Assembly: GCA_021792075.1 (NCBI GenBank) | Contig: JAJYVK010000075.1 | Coordinates: forward strand, 1-7,384 | Direction of reading: 5' to 3' | Source: Actinomycetes bacterium | GTDB lineage: Bacteria; Actinomycetota; Acidimicrobiia; Acidimicrobiales; Acidimicrobiaceae | Length of the DNA: 7,384 bases | In this document: positions 1 to 5,545 of the stretch, piece after piece | Layout of the letters: each line of letters opens with the position of its first letter | Position numbering within the stretch: the first letter of the stretch is position 1 | Program-made: the position numbers and the translations under genes | Notes under the pieces: generated by a model | Database searches by the model: none | What the model was told of the DNA's origin: nothing | Seen by the model: only the letters and a program-made list of their open reading frames with translations

Positions 1-162
1 TTAAGTCGAAGCCCTCTCCGCCACATGAGGACTGGTCTGTTGAAGCTATCGTTCCCCGCTCCAACTGGCACGGCTTGTCGTGCAGCTTGATTACGGATAG
101 ACAGGCTCAAAGTCAGCATCGTGTTGTGGGGAGCAGTTGAAAAAGTTCGGTCCAAGCGAAGC
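1..162. other. Left-edge stretch with no supported gene
   Basis: I see no convincing gene here. On the plus strand, the frame beginning at base 3 is open from the window edge to a TGA at 138-140, about 45 codons. It could be the 3' end of a gene entering from the left and converging on the crotonase gene, but its translation (KSKPSPPHEDW... to ...VVGSS) resembles no family I recognise. The other frames I read are interrupted. There is no clear hairpin plus T-run terminator between this stretch and the end of the crotonase gene. Confidence 0.3.
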
Positions 163-948
163 TTATCTTCCGTGAAATATGGGTCGCTCTGAGGCCATGA
201 AGGCCCTTACAGCTTCCTTGTAGTCTTCGGACTCAAAGCAGCTCCTGGCTAGGTCGTAAACCTTTTCTATATCACGCTTGTCTTGGTCGACTGAGCACTG
301 GTCGACGATAAACTTTGCTGCTCTGAGCGAAAGCGGAGCGTTGTCGATCAGAGCAGCTACAAATGCGTCGACCTCTTCATCGAGGTCCTCGGGATTGAAT
401 ACTTTGTCCACGAGATGGATTTCCTTGGCTAAGTCGGCGTCGATCCGTTTCGCTGAGAAAAGGAGGTACTTGGCACTGGAAGGGCCGATCAGTTCGACAA
501 GGCGTTCAATTGCTGGAGTCGGGTAGGAGATGCTTAGTCGAGCGGCGGGGATGGCAAAGCTTGAGGCTCTAGAGGCGAAACGAAGGTCACAGGCGAGAGC
601 GAGCGACACTCCTCCTCCTAGGCAGTAGCCGTGGATCAGGGCGATTACCGGAACGGGTATGGCTTTGACTGCAGCAATCGCCGATTCGGTCAGTTCGTCA
701 TAAGTGCTTCCTCGATCGGTAGGGGAACGCCTCGATTCGAACTGTGAGATATCTGCACCTGCAGTGAATGCAGAGGTTCCCTTGCCTCTAAGAACGGTTG
801 TTCTGATATCGTCATCAGCCGAAATCTTTTCAGCCATAAGGGCGAGTTGCTCCCACATCTCTGCGCTGATCGCATTCTTTTTCTCTGGATTGTTCAGGAG
901 CAGATATGCAACCCGCCCCTTTTTCACAAGATCTATAGAACCTGACAT
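163..948 (-). CDS. Enoyl-CoA hydratase/isomerase-family (crotonase fold) protein with atypical active site
   Basis: This 261-residue protein has the usual length of a single-domain crotonase, a cytoplasmic enzyme acting on acyl-CoA thioesters. Visible signatures are the N-terminal NNPEKKNAIS block (about 19-28), the first oxyanion-hole segment FTAGADI (61-67) and the second oxyanion-hole segment HGYCLGGG (106-113), followed by LALACDLRFAS. In classical hydratases two glutamates activate water, one just after GGG and one in a QPE motif. Here those positions read S115 and A135 (GGGVSL and IPAARL). The protein is therefore probably not a standard 2-enoyl-CoA hydratase; isomerase, hydrolase or decarboxylase chemistry is possible. 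The ATG is preceded on the minus strand by AGGGAG (complement of about 957-962), a good ribosome binding site about 8 bases away. It is transcribed divergently from the cupin operon, and the acyl-CoA context fits the CoA ligase further right. The fold assignment is firm; the reaction is unknown. Confidence 0.9.
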   Translation of the reverse strand: MSGSIDLVKKGRVAYLLLNNPEKKNAISAEMWEQLALMAEKISADDDIRTTVLRGKGTSAFTAGADISQFESRRSPTDRGSTYDELTESAIAAVKAIPVPVIALIHGYCLGGGVSLALACDLRFASRASSFAIPAARLSISYPTPAIERLVELIGPSSAKYLLFSAKRIDADLAKEIHLVDKVFNPEDLDEEVDAFVAALIDNAPLSLRAAKFIVDQCSVDQDKRDIEKVYDLARSCFESEDYKEAVRAFMASERPIFHGR

Positions 949-988
949 GCACGGACTCCCTAGGCGCTCACCGGTCTAGGAGTTGATG

Positions 989-1015
989 GCAGGACCGATG
1001 TATAGCTAGTCCTGC
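989..1015. promoter_or_regulatory. Inverted repeat upstream of the crotonase gene
   Basis: GCAGGAC (989-995) and GTCCTGC (1009-1015) form a perfect 7-bp inverted repeat around a 13-base centre, starting 41 bases upstream of the crotonase ATG. No T-run follows on the minus strand, so a terminator is unlikely. On the minus strand the centre contains TATACA, a possible -10 element, although I find no good matching -35. It may be an operator or a leader hairpin for the crotonase gene. Confidence 0.3.
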
Positions 1016-1036
1016 TCTCCCACCCTCCGGCCGGAA

Positions 1037-1046
1037 TGACATGCAA
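1037..1046. promoter_or_regulatory. Imperfect copy of the TTGCATGCAA motif
   Basis: TGACATGCAA matches the TTGCATGCAA palindrome found elsewhere in the window at 8 of 10 positions. It lies about 90 bases upstream of the crotonase start. It may tie the crotonase gene to the same regulator as the two plus-strand operons, but a match this imperfect is weak evidence. Confidence 0.2.
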
Positions 1047-1216
1047 ATGAGTTTATGTCGTATCCGTCTCAAGTTACGAATTCGTCGGCTAAGGATTTCT
1101 AGAGTTGTAACCCTCCAATTCGACGAGTACCACCCACTGCAAATCGTCTGCGCGGAATCGCCGTCTACTTTGTCTGCGACAGCGCAGAGCCCCTTTTAGG
1201 TTCCGCGAATCGCCGC

Positions 1217-1229
1217 ATTGCATGCAAAG
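1217..1229. promoter_or_regulatory. Palindromic upstream operator candidate (copy A)
   Basis: ATTGCATGCAAAG contains the perfect 10-bp palindrome TTGCATGCAA (1218-1227). The identical 13 bases recur at 5003-5015, and both copies lie about 200 bp upstream of a copy of the 27-bp repeat, which carries the same TGCATGCA core. The pairing and near-constant spacing suggest a transcription-factor site acting with the promoter-proximal one. Confidence 0.5.
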
Positions 1230-1400
1230 TAAATTAAGCAGAGAGAGGCACTTCCTACTGCTGGATCTTTCTTTACGAAGCTCGTGGAGCTGAATGGGTG
1301 CCATGACGCAACGGACTAAGAACGCACAGGTGCGTCTGGAACTCAGCTGATGTTGGTTGCGATCTTCAAGTTGCGGTCGCGCCTGAGCGCTTTTCTCCGT

Positions 1401-1429
1401 TTGCAATCGCGCGGCAGAGGACATATTGT
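1401..1429 (+). promoter_or_regulatory. Candidate promoter of the cupin-CDC48 operon
   Basis: TTGCAA (1401-1406) and TATTGT (1424-1429), separated by exactly 17 bases, are each 4/6 matches to the sigma-70 -35 and -10 consensus. The same two hexamers with the same spacing occur before the second operon, although the intervening bases differ, as expected for a promoter spacer. Transcription would start near 1436, giving a leader of about 75 bases before the TTG at 1514. The assignment rests on motif and duplication only. Confidence 0.45.
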
Positions 1430-1448
1430 CTACATAAATGCATGCAAT
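1422..1448 (+). repeat. 27-bp perfect direct repeat, copy A (promoter/operator element)
   Basis: Identical over 27 bases to 5198-5224, beginning CATATTGTCT and ending AATGCATGCAAT. The identity stops sharply at both ends. It covers the proposed -10 element and the predicted start of transcription. Its 3' part holds the palindrome TGCATGCA (1439-1446), so a protein bound there would overlap or abut the start site. The repeat sits before both operons and in no gene, which argues for a shared regulatory site rather than a coding or mobile-element remnant. Confidence 0.75.
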
Positions 1449-1457
1449 CGTTCACTC

Positions 1458-1479
1458 GGGTCACCATCGCAGATGACCC
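1458..1479 (+). promoter_or_regulatory. Inverted repeat in the predicted cupin-operon leader
   Basis: GGGTCA (1458-1463) and TGACCC (1474-1479) are a 6-bp inverted repeat with a 10-base centre, lying about 20-45 bases downstream of the predicted transcription start. It could be an operator for a dimeric regulator or a small leader hairpin. GGGTCACCA also occurs at 4984-4992, upstream of the second operon, but without the inverted partner. Confidence 0.25.
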
Positions 1480-1513
1480 AAACAACGGTTTCAGTGACTT
1501 ATAGGGGGTCATA

Positions 1514-2119
1514 TTGTCTGAAAGAGTTGGGACTCGATCGCGTGAGCCGGAGCCGAGCGCCTTTCCAAAATACCTGTCTCTGATCACAGGAAGAGAGCAG
1601 TTTGTCGAGCGTCAGCAGACGGCTCCACTCGTCATCAAGGCGGTAAAGCCAGAGCAATTCGAACTCTGTCCGCAAGGTCTGATCGGCTGGTATTTGCAGC
1701 CGAATCAATCAGGTGCGTGCTTGCAGGATTGGTGGGTATTTATTCATGATATTCGCGGCGTCTCGGGTAGGCATAGGCACCAGGGTGGTCTTGTGCTTTT
1801 CATAATAGAAGGCCGCGGTTACTCGACCATGAATGGTGTGCGCTATGACTGGGAAGAGGGAGACATGATCATAATGCCTCTGCTCAGGGAAGGTGTTGAG
1901 CATCAGCACTTCAACCTCAGAGAGGATGGCAGTTCGAAGTGGCTTGCATTCATCCACCTGCCTACTTGGAATGAACAGGGAAGTGAGCTCGTTCAATCAG
2001 CTCTTGATCCAGAGTTCGTGGAGCGTTTTGGTGTCACGAGCTGGAAAGGGGCGACCACAGCAGTAGAGCAAGCTGTGCCGCAAAGTGAGAGCCAGGCTGG
2101 AAAAGGAGAACGACGATGA
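1514..2119 (+). CDS. Gentisate-dioxygenase-like cupin protein
   Basis: This 201-residue protein carries one cupin beta-barrel. Motif 1 is GRHRHQGG followed by FIIEGRGYS (about 85-104), giving metal-ligand candidates H87 and H89. Motif 2 is DWEEGD followed by EHQHFN (112-134), giving H130 or H132. The pattern lacks the usual cupin glutamate 4-5 residues after HxH, as in gentisate 1,2-dioxygenase-type enzymes that bind Fe(II) with three histidines. Those are normally two-cupin proteins of about 350 residues, so this is half-size. The function may be aromatic-ring or keto-acid oxygenation, or a non-catalytic metal-binding role. The TTG start is chosen because an in-frame TAG lies 12 bases upstream and AGGGGGT precedes it by 5 bases. 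Its stop overlaps the next gene's ATG, indicating translational coupling. Cupin assignment strong; substrate unknown. Confidence 0.85.
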   Translation: MSERVGTRSREPEPSAFPKYLSLITGREQFVERQQTAPLVIKAVKPEQFELCPQGLIGWYLQPNQSGACLQDWWVFIHDIRGVSGRHRHQGGLVLFIIEGRGYSTMNGVRYDWEEGDMIIMPLLREGVEHQHFNLREDGSSKWLAFIHLPTWNEQGSELVQSALDPEFVERFGVTSWKGATTAVEQAVPQSESQAGKGERR

Positions 2120-2646
2120 CTTTGGAAACGAGGACCGAGCGACTCGCCGCGCGAAATTTCTATGACGAGATCATTGCTCTCCGCGACCAGCAGCGCATCG
2201 ATAGAGAGAGTGCGGAGAAGCTCGCAAAGGGCTCGGAGCTGCCATGGGAACTTAATCCCCAAGGTTATATGCGATGGTATATGGCACCAACCATGACCGA
2301 TATAGCGATGAACGTTTTTATCATGTATGTTCAGCGCATTCCGGCTCACAGTCGATCTGGTAAGCAGCTCACACAGGGGCATCAACTTGGGTTTGTCTGG
2401 AAAGGCGGGCCTGGGCACACGGTTGTTGACGAGGTCCGTTTTGACTGGAGCCATCGCGATCTGGTCCAGGTGCCCTTGCGTGTTCCCGGTTGCGTGGTAC
2501 AACACTTCAACGACTCCGACGAAGACATCGAGATCATCTTTTGCTCTTTGAATACCGTAAATGCCATGTCGGTTGATAGAGGTGCCGGTTTTGAACAGAT
2601 TGAACCTTGCCCCGAATGGCGAGAGCACATGAGGAATAGAGATTGA
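2116..2646 (+). CDS. Degenerate cupin protein, partner of the preceding cupin
   Basis: This 176-residue protein is a diverged paralogue of the cupin before it. Shared landmarks are WELNPQG--RWY (44-55; FELCPQG--GWY in the first), DEVRFDW (105-111; NGVRYDW) and QHFN (129-132; identical). The HxH of motif 1 is missing: when the two are aligned the pair falls on L85 and Q87, and the nearest alternative is H78-S-R80. It therefore probably binds no catalytic metal, or binds it differently, and may be a structural or regulatory subunit of a heteromeric cupin. The ATG overlaps the upstream TGA (ATGA) and is preceded by AAAAGGAGAA, a strong ribosome binding site. Its own stop overlaps the ATPase start (TTGA). 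Cupin fold likely; the partner role is inferred. Confidence 0.8.
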   Translation: MTLETRTERLAARNFYDEIIALRDQQRIDRESAEKLAKGSELPWELNPQGYMRWYMAPTMTDIAMNVFIMYVQRIPAHSRSGKQLTQGHQLGFVWKGGPGHTVVDEVRFDWSHRDLVQVPLRVPGCVVQHFNDSDEDIEIIFCSLNTVNAMSVDRGAGFEQIEPCPEWREHMRNRD

Positions 2647-4841
2647 CCGCAAATGTGAGAGATACCCAAGGCCATCGAGCCGAGGACACTACTACCCACC
2701 TGAGCCTTGTGACAGCTACGGTTGACCGGTCGGCACTAGAGGCCGCGACAAGTCCGCAGCTCCTTGTATATCTCGATTCGGATCTGATGGAGAAGCTTGG
2801 GGCAAAGGTCGGCGACCCTGTCGAGATCACCAGCTGGAACGGTAGGCGGGCCGTGGGCCGCCTTGGTGATCCGGTCGACGATGACCGCGGCACTGCGATT
2901 CTCCGCCTCGACCGCCTTGTTCGTAAGACGCTCAAGGCGAAGCTCGACGACAGGGTTGAAATCCGCTTGGCTCGCCTAGCTCCCGCTCGTAGCGTCCTAC
3001 TTAGGGCTCCCACCGATATTTCGCGTGCTCATGGGTTAGCGGAACATCTTCAGCAGCTGCTCGTCGAAAACAAGACGCCATGCACCGTAGGGGGTTATAT
3101 CTACGCTACCTTTCATGGCTCTCATGTTGGGGCGGTTTACGAGGTCGTCGAAGTTGACGACGATCCCTGTGAGTTCGTAGAGACGACAACGCTTGAGCTT
3201 GAATCCCCCGAATTCGGGAGTACAGAGAGCAGTGCAGAGGTGAGCTTCGAAGACGTAGGAGGGCTTCGCGACCAGATCGCCCTCGTGCGTGAGTTGGTGC
3301 AGCTTCCGCTCCAGCTTCCGTTCGTCTACCGGCAACTCGGGATTACCTGTCCCAGGGGCGTGATCTTCTACGGTCCGCCCGGGGTAGGCAAGACCTATCT
3401 CGCTCGGGCTATCGCTAACGACGTGAATGCGCACTTCTTTTTCATCAATGGTCCTGCAATTGTTGGTACCATGCAAGGAGAGACTGAAGGCAACCTGCGC
3501 CGAATCTTTAGCGAGGCCGCCCATCATGCTCCTTCCTTGATATTCATCGATGAAGTTGACGCTATCGCCTCCCGACGGGGCGAATCGGGATCCCTGAGCG
3601 ACGTTCGAGCCGTGACGACCCTGCTGTCATGCATGGATGGACTTGAGGCCGTCGACGGTGTCGTTGTGATAGGGACCACAAATCGTATGGAGTCAATCGA
3701 CGTTGCGATGCGTCGACCTGGTCGTTTTGATCGGGAGATCTTCATTGGCCCGCCGGGGGAGGAAGGTCGCTACGAGATCCTCCAAATTCATACCAGAGAG
3801 ATGCCGATCAGCCACGGGGCGCTTGACCACCTGCGTCATATTGCAGCAATAACCCACGGCTTTGTGGGAGCCGATCTGATGGAGCTGTGCCGAGAAGCGG
3901 GTCTCAATGCGTTGAGGCGGCAAGGCGGAGCGCTTGGGGATTATCGTGATGCCTTTCGGCTTGACAAAGGAATTGAGCTTACTGTAGAAGCGGCGGATTT
4001 TGATGCCGCGGTGACCCGAATTCGGCCGTCTGGATTGCGGGAGGCTCTGGTCTCAGCTCCCCGGGTCGGCTGGGATGACATAGGAGGGCTTGACGCAGTA
4101 AAGAGGGAGATCCAGGAGCTCGTCCTACGACCGTTAGAGCATGCGGATGCTTTCCGCGCGATGGATCTCCCTCCCAGGAACGGGATCCTTCTGCATGGGC
4201 CATCTGGCACCGGTAAGACAATGCTTGTCCATGCCCTTGCGCAGAGTGCCAAGGTGAACTTTTTGCCCGTGGATGGGCCGGAGATCTTTTCCAAGTGGTT
4301 GGGCGAGTCGGAGGAGGCGATAAGGCACATCTTCCAGGTGGCTCGTCAAGTCGCACCTGCCATCATCTTTCTTGACCAGCTTGATTCGATCGCTCCACCT
4401 CGCGGCTCGGACGAGGGCTCCAAGACGACGGAGCGCGTGGTAAACCAGATTCTTGGCGAACTGGATTCAGTTCGAAACATCCCCGAGATTATCGTGATCG
4501 GCGCAACCAACCGTCTCGATCTTATCGACTCAGCCGTGCTCAGGCCTGGAAGGCTTGGAGTCAAGGTGCATGTCGGCCTGCCTGAATCGTCGGATCGGGC
4601 CGCTATAGCTTCGATCCACCTCCGTTCAGTTCCTCTGGAGCAAAAGCTGAGTCTGGAGGAGGCTTCGGAGCTGGTTTCGAGTCTTACTGAGGGGCTTTCA
4701 GGTGCCGAAGTGGCTGAACTCATGGTGGCTGCGAAGACTAATGCCTTTGCGGAGAGTGATTTTACCAAGCCGGTTCCGATCCGCCGTGACCATCTGGTAG
4801 AAGCGGCGCGTAGAGTCGCGCTTTCCCAGGCGGTCAAGTGA
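2643..4841 (+). CDS. CDC48/p97-like double AAA+ ATPase
   Basis: This 732-residue cytoplasmic protein has the CDC48 architecture: a CDC48-N-like domain (about 20-190), then two AAA+ domains. D1 has Walker A GPPGVGKT (244-251), Walker B FIDE (301-304), sensor GTTNR and arginine fingers RRPGR (357-361). D2 has Walker A GPSGTGKT (519-526), a pore segment KWLGES, Walker B IIFLDQLD, GATNR and LRPGR (633-637). The catalytic Walker B glutamate of D2 is replaced by Q579 (codon CAG, 4377-4379). There is no long C-terminal tail. CDC48 proteins are hexameric unfoldases that thread or remodel protein substrates; here the likely clients are the cupins or another enzyme of the pathway, an inference from coupling. 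The TTG start fits GAGGA at 2631-2635 with a 7-base spacer and overlaps the preceding stop by 4 bases. GTG at 2655 is a possible alternative start. Family assignment is very secure. Confidence 0.95.
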   Translation: MTANVRDTQGHRAEDTTTHLSLVTATVDRSALEAATSPQLLVYLDSDLMEKLGAKVGDPVEITSWNGRRAVGRLGDPVDDDRGTAILRLDRLVRKTLKAKLDDRVEIRLARLAPARSVLLRAPTDISRAHGLAEHLQQLLVENKTPCTVGGYIYATFHGSHVGAVYEVVEVDDDPCEFVETTTLELESPEFGSTESSAEVSFEDVGGLRDQIALVRELVQLPLQLPFVYRQLGITCPRGVIFYGPPGVGKTYLARAIANDVNAHFFFINGPAIVGTMQGETEGNLRRIFSEAAHHAPSLIFIDEVDAIASRRGESGSLSDVRAVTTLLSCMDGLEAVDGVVVIGTTNRMESIDVAMRRPGRFDREIFIGPPGEEGRYEILQIHTREMPISHGALDHLRHIAAITHGFVGADLMELCREAGLNALRRQGGALGDYRDAFRLDKGIELTVEAADFDAAVTRIRPSGLREALVSAPRVGWDDIGGLDAVKREIQELVLRPLEHADAFRAMDLPPRNGILLHGPSGTGKTMLVHALAQSAKVNFLPVDGPEIFSKWLGESEEAIRHIFQVARQVAPAIIFLDQLDSIAPPRGSDEGSKTTERVVNQILGELDSVRNIPEIIVIGATNRLDLIDSAVLRPGRLGVKVHVGLPESSDRAAIASIHLRSVPLEQKLSLEEASELVSSLTEGLSGAEVAELMVAAKTNAFAESDFTKPVPIRRDHLVEAARRVALSQAVK

Positions 4842-5002
4842 TCAAGTTAGCGAATAGGCGTGCGACTAAGAGATCAGGAGCTGGCATCCCGTGCGAGAGA
4901 AATGGTCTGAAGCTGCTTTGTTTTGGTCCAGGAGATTGCCATCTTTTCGAGGCGGCCCGAATCCTGGCGGATAGCATATTCTTGGGTCACCAGAAGAGCC
5001 AG

Positions 5003-5015
5003 ATTGCATGCAAAG
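5003..5015. promoter_or_regulatory. Palindromic upstream operator candidate (copy B)
   Basis: ATTGCATGCAAAG is identical to 1217-1229 and contains the perfect palindrome TTGCATGCAA (5004-5013). Its TGCATGCA core lies 210 bp upstream of the TGCATGCA core in the second 27-bp repeat, against 220 bp in the cupin operon. Flanking sequence is not conserved between the copies, so the shared bases appear to be retained for binding rather than being part of a long recent duplication. Confidence 0.5.
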
Positions 5016-5176
5016 ATGCTTGACTCTTGAGGTCGTAACTCGAAGCATATGTCTCCGCGCAGCAGATGTTCAAAGGTGTACCAAGGCGCCCCTGTCTTTG
5101 GTAAAGCCTTGTATTACTGGGGCGATACTAGAGGGCGCAGTTTCAACGGGCCGTTTCCAAATACGTGGATGTCCAT

Positions 5177-5205
5177 TTGCAAAAATGTGACAAAAAGCAT
5201 ATTGT
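5177..5205 (+). promoter_or_regulatory. Candidate promoter of the CoA-ligase operon
   Basis: TTGCAA (5177-5182) and TATTGT (5200-5205) with a 17-base spacer reproduce the arrangement before the cupin operon. Only the hexamers and the downstream 27-bp element are conserved; the spacer differs. Transcription would begin near 5212 inside the repeat. The distance to the ligase start is about 417 bases, so a closer additional promoter remains possible, though I saw no good one. Confidence 0.4.
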
Positions 5206-5224
5206 CTACATAAATGCATGCAAT
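5198..5224 (+). repeat. 27-bp perfect direct repeat, copy B (promoter/operator element)
   Basis: Second perfect copy of the 27-bp element at 1422-1448, on the same strand and in the same position relative to TTTGCAA (starting 22 bases downstream of it in both copies). Its TGCATGCA core is at 5215-5222. Its last two bases overlap the palindrome ATAGCTTAGCTAT (5223-5235), which is absent from copy A. It most likely marks the second operon of a shared regulon. Confidence 0.75.
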
Positions 5225-5235
5225 AGCTTAGCTAT
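5223..5235. promoter_or_regulatory. 13-bp odd palindrome ATAGCTTAGCTAT
   Basis: A perfect 6-bp inverted repeat around a single central T, directly after the 27-bp repeat and just downstream of the predicted transcription start. A second 13-bp palindrome of the same design, different sequence, is centred 50 bp downstream (5273-5285). It may be an operator; the single-base centre makes an RNA hairpin unlikely. Confidence 0.3.
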
Positions 5236-5272
5236 CAGTAATTGCATGTGGGGATTGCCCGGTGAAAGGAGG

Positions 5273-5285
5273 TTCGAGGCTCGAA
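5273..5285. promoter_or_regulatory. 13-bp odd palindrome TTCGAGGCTCGAA next to a strong ribosome binding sequence
   Basis: TTCGAG and CTCGAA flank a single G. The palindrome begins at the last T of AAAGGAGGT (5265-5273), a near-perfect anti-16S sequence. GTG codons at 5286 and 5289 open an 11-codon frame ending in TGA at 5319-5321. That stop overlaps an ATG (5318) which opens a 75-codon frame. The set-up resembles a leader peptide with a coupled small gene, but neither product is recognisable. Confidence 0.25.
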
Positions 5286-5317
5286 GTGGTGCCCTTGGGA
5301 GTTCCGGCGCAAGCAGG

Positions 5318-5545
5318 ATGAAGCCAAGCCATGCCGTGGGAAAGCTCTGCCGGGAGGACGAGGATTACTCAAAGCGGGTATGGGTGGCAAGCGGCGAGTG
5401 TTGGCTTGCTGAAGTGGTGGAATTTAGATGGTTCGTGCGCAATATTTATAAGGTTCTCGGATCTCTATGTTTGACTGGAAATGAATCTTGGGTCGAGGGC
5501 TTGATTGGCCGCCAGCCGCCTATGCGGATTTGTGTGATCGAGTAA
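5318..5545 (+). CDS. Doubtful 75-codon small ORF
   Basis: An ATG at 5318 opens a 75-codon frame ending in TAA at 5543-5545. It starts MKPSHAVGKL and ends PPMRICVIE. It has no good ribosome binding site of its own but overlaps by ATGA the stop of an 11-codon mini-frame that follows AAAGGAGGT. The composition is unremarkable, with several Cys and Trp, no signal peptide and no family I recognise. It may be fortuitous in a long leader; I list it because a complete annotation should note the coupling geometry. Confidence 0.12.
   Translation: MKPSHAVGKLCREDEDYSKRVWVASGECWLAEVVEFRWFVRNIYKVLGSLCLTGNESWVEGLIGRQPPMRICVIE

Larger units (their letters stand above)
949..1513. other. Divergent intergenic regulatory region
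   Basis: This 565-base gap separates the minus-strand crotonase from the plus-strand cupin operon. I see no credible gene in it: the open frames are short, lack ribosome binding sites and match no family I know. It contains an inverted repeat near the crotonase start (989-1015), a palindrome TTGCATGCAA (1218-1227), a candidate promoter (1401-1429), one copy of the 27-bp repeat (1422-1448), an inverted repeat in the predicted leader (1458-1479), and the ribosome binding site of the first cupin gene. Confidence 0.6.

Noticed and set aside
1089..1424. 111-codon minus-strand open frame in the intergenic region
   Set aside because: No family resemblance, no convincing ribosome binding site, and it overlaps the promoter and operator elements of the cupin operon.
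1422..1448. The 27-bp repeat read as a shared coding peptide (HIVYINACN in both copies)
   Set aside because: It is open in that frame at both loci only because the DNA is identical. The surrounding frames have no ribosome binding sites and unrelated sequences, so it is better explained as regulatory DNA.
1993..2652. 219-codon minus-strand open frame over the cupin genes
   Set aside because: It is antisense to the second cupin and the end of the first, which have clear homology and ribosome binding sites; the frame is a by-product of their codon use.
2534..3013. 159-codon minus-strand open frame over the ATPase start
   Set aside because: Its Arg/Ser-rich translation is typical of the antisense frame of a GC-rich gene, and the plus-strand CDC48 N-domain is unambiguous.
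4346..4837. 163-codon minus-strand open frame over the ATPase C-terminus
   Set aside because: It is a shadow of the D2 domain, with low-complexity Ser/Arg-rich composition and no family motif.
4838..5023. 61-codon plus-strand frame overlapping the ATPase stop
   Set aside because: Although its ATG-like overlap would suggest coupling, there is no ribosome binding site in a suitable place, the product is unrecognisable, and it runs through the distal operator candidate.
1422..5224. The two 27-bp copies as ends of a transposon or insertion sequence flanking the cupin-CDC48 operon
   Set aside because: They are direct rather than inverted, no transposase lies between them, and each is paired with a promoter-like TTTGCAA and an upstream palindrome. 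A compound element cannot be fully excluded, but nothing supports it.
5265..5295. tRNA T-arm-like GGTTCGAGGC
   Set aside because: No acceptor stem, D arm or anticodon arm can be built around it; the bases belong to a 13-bp palindrome.
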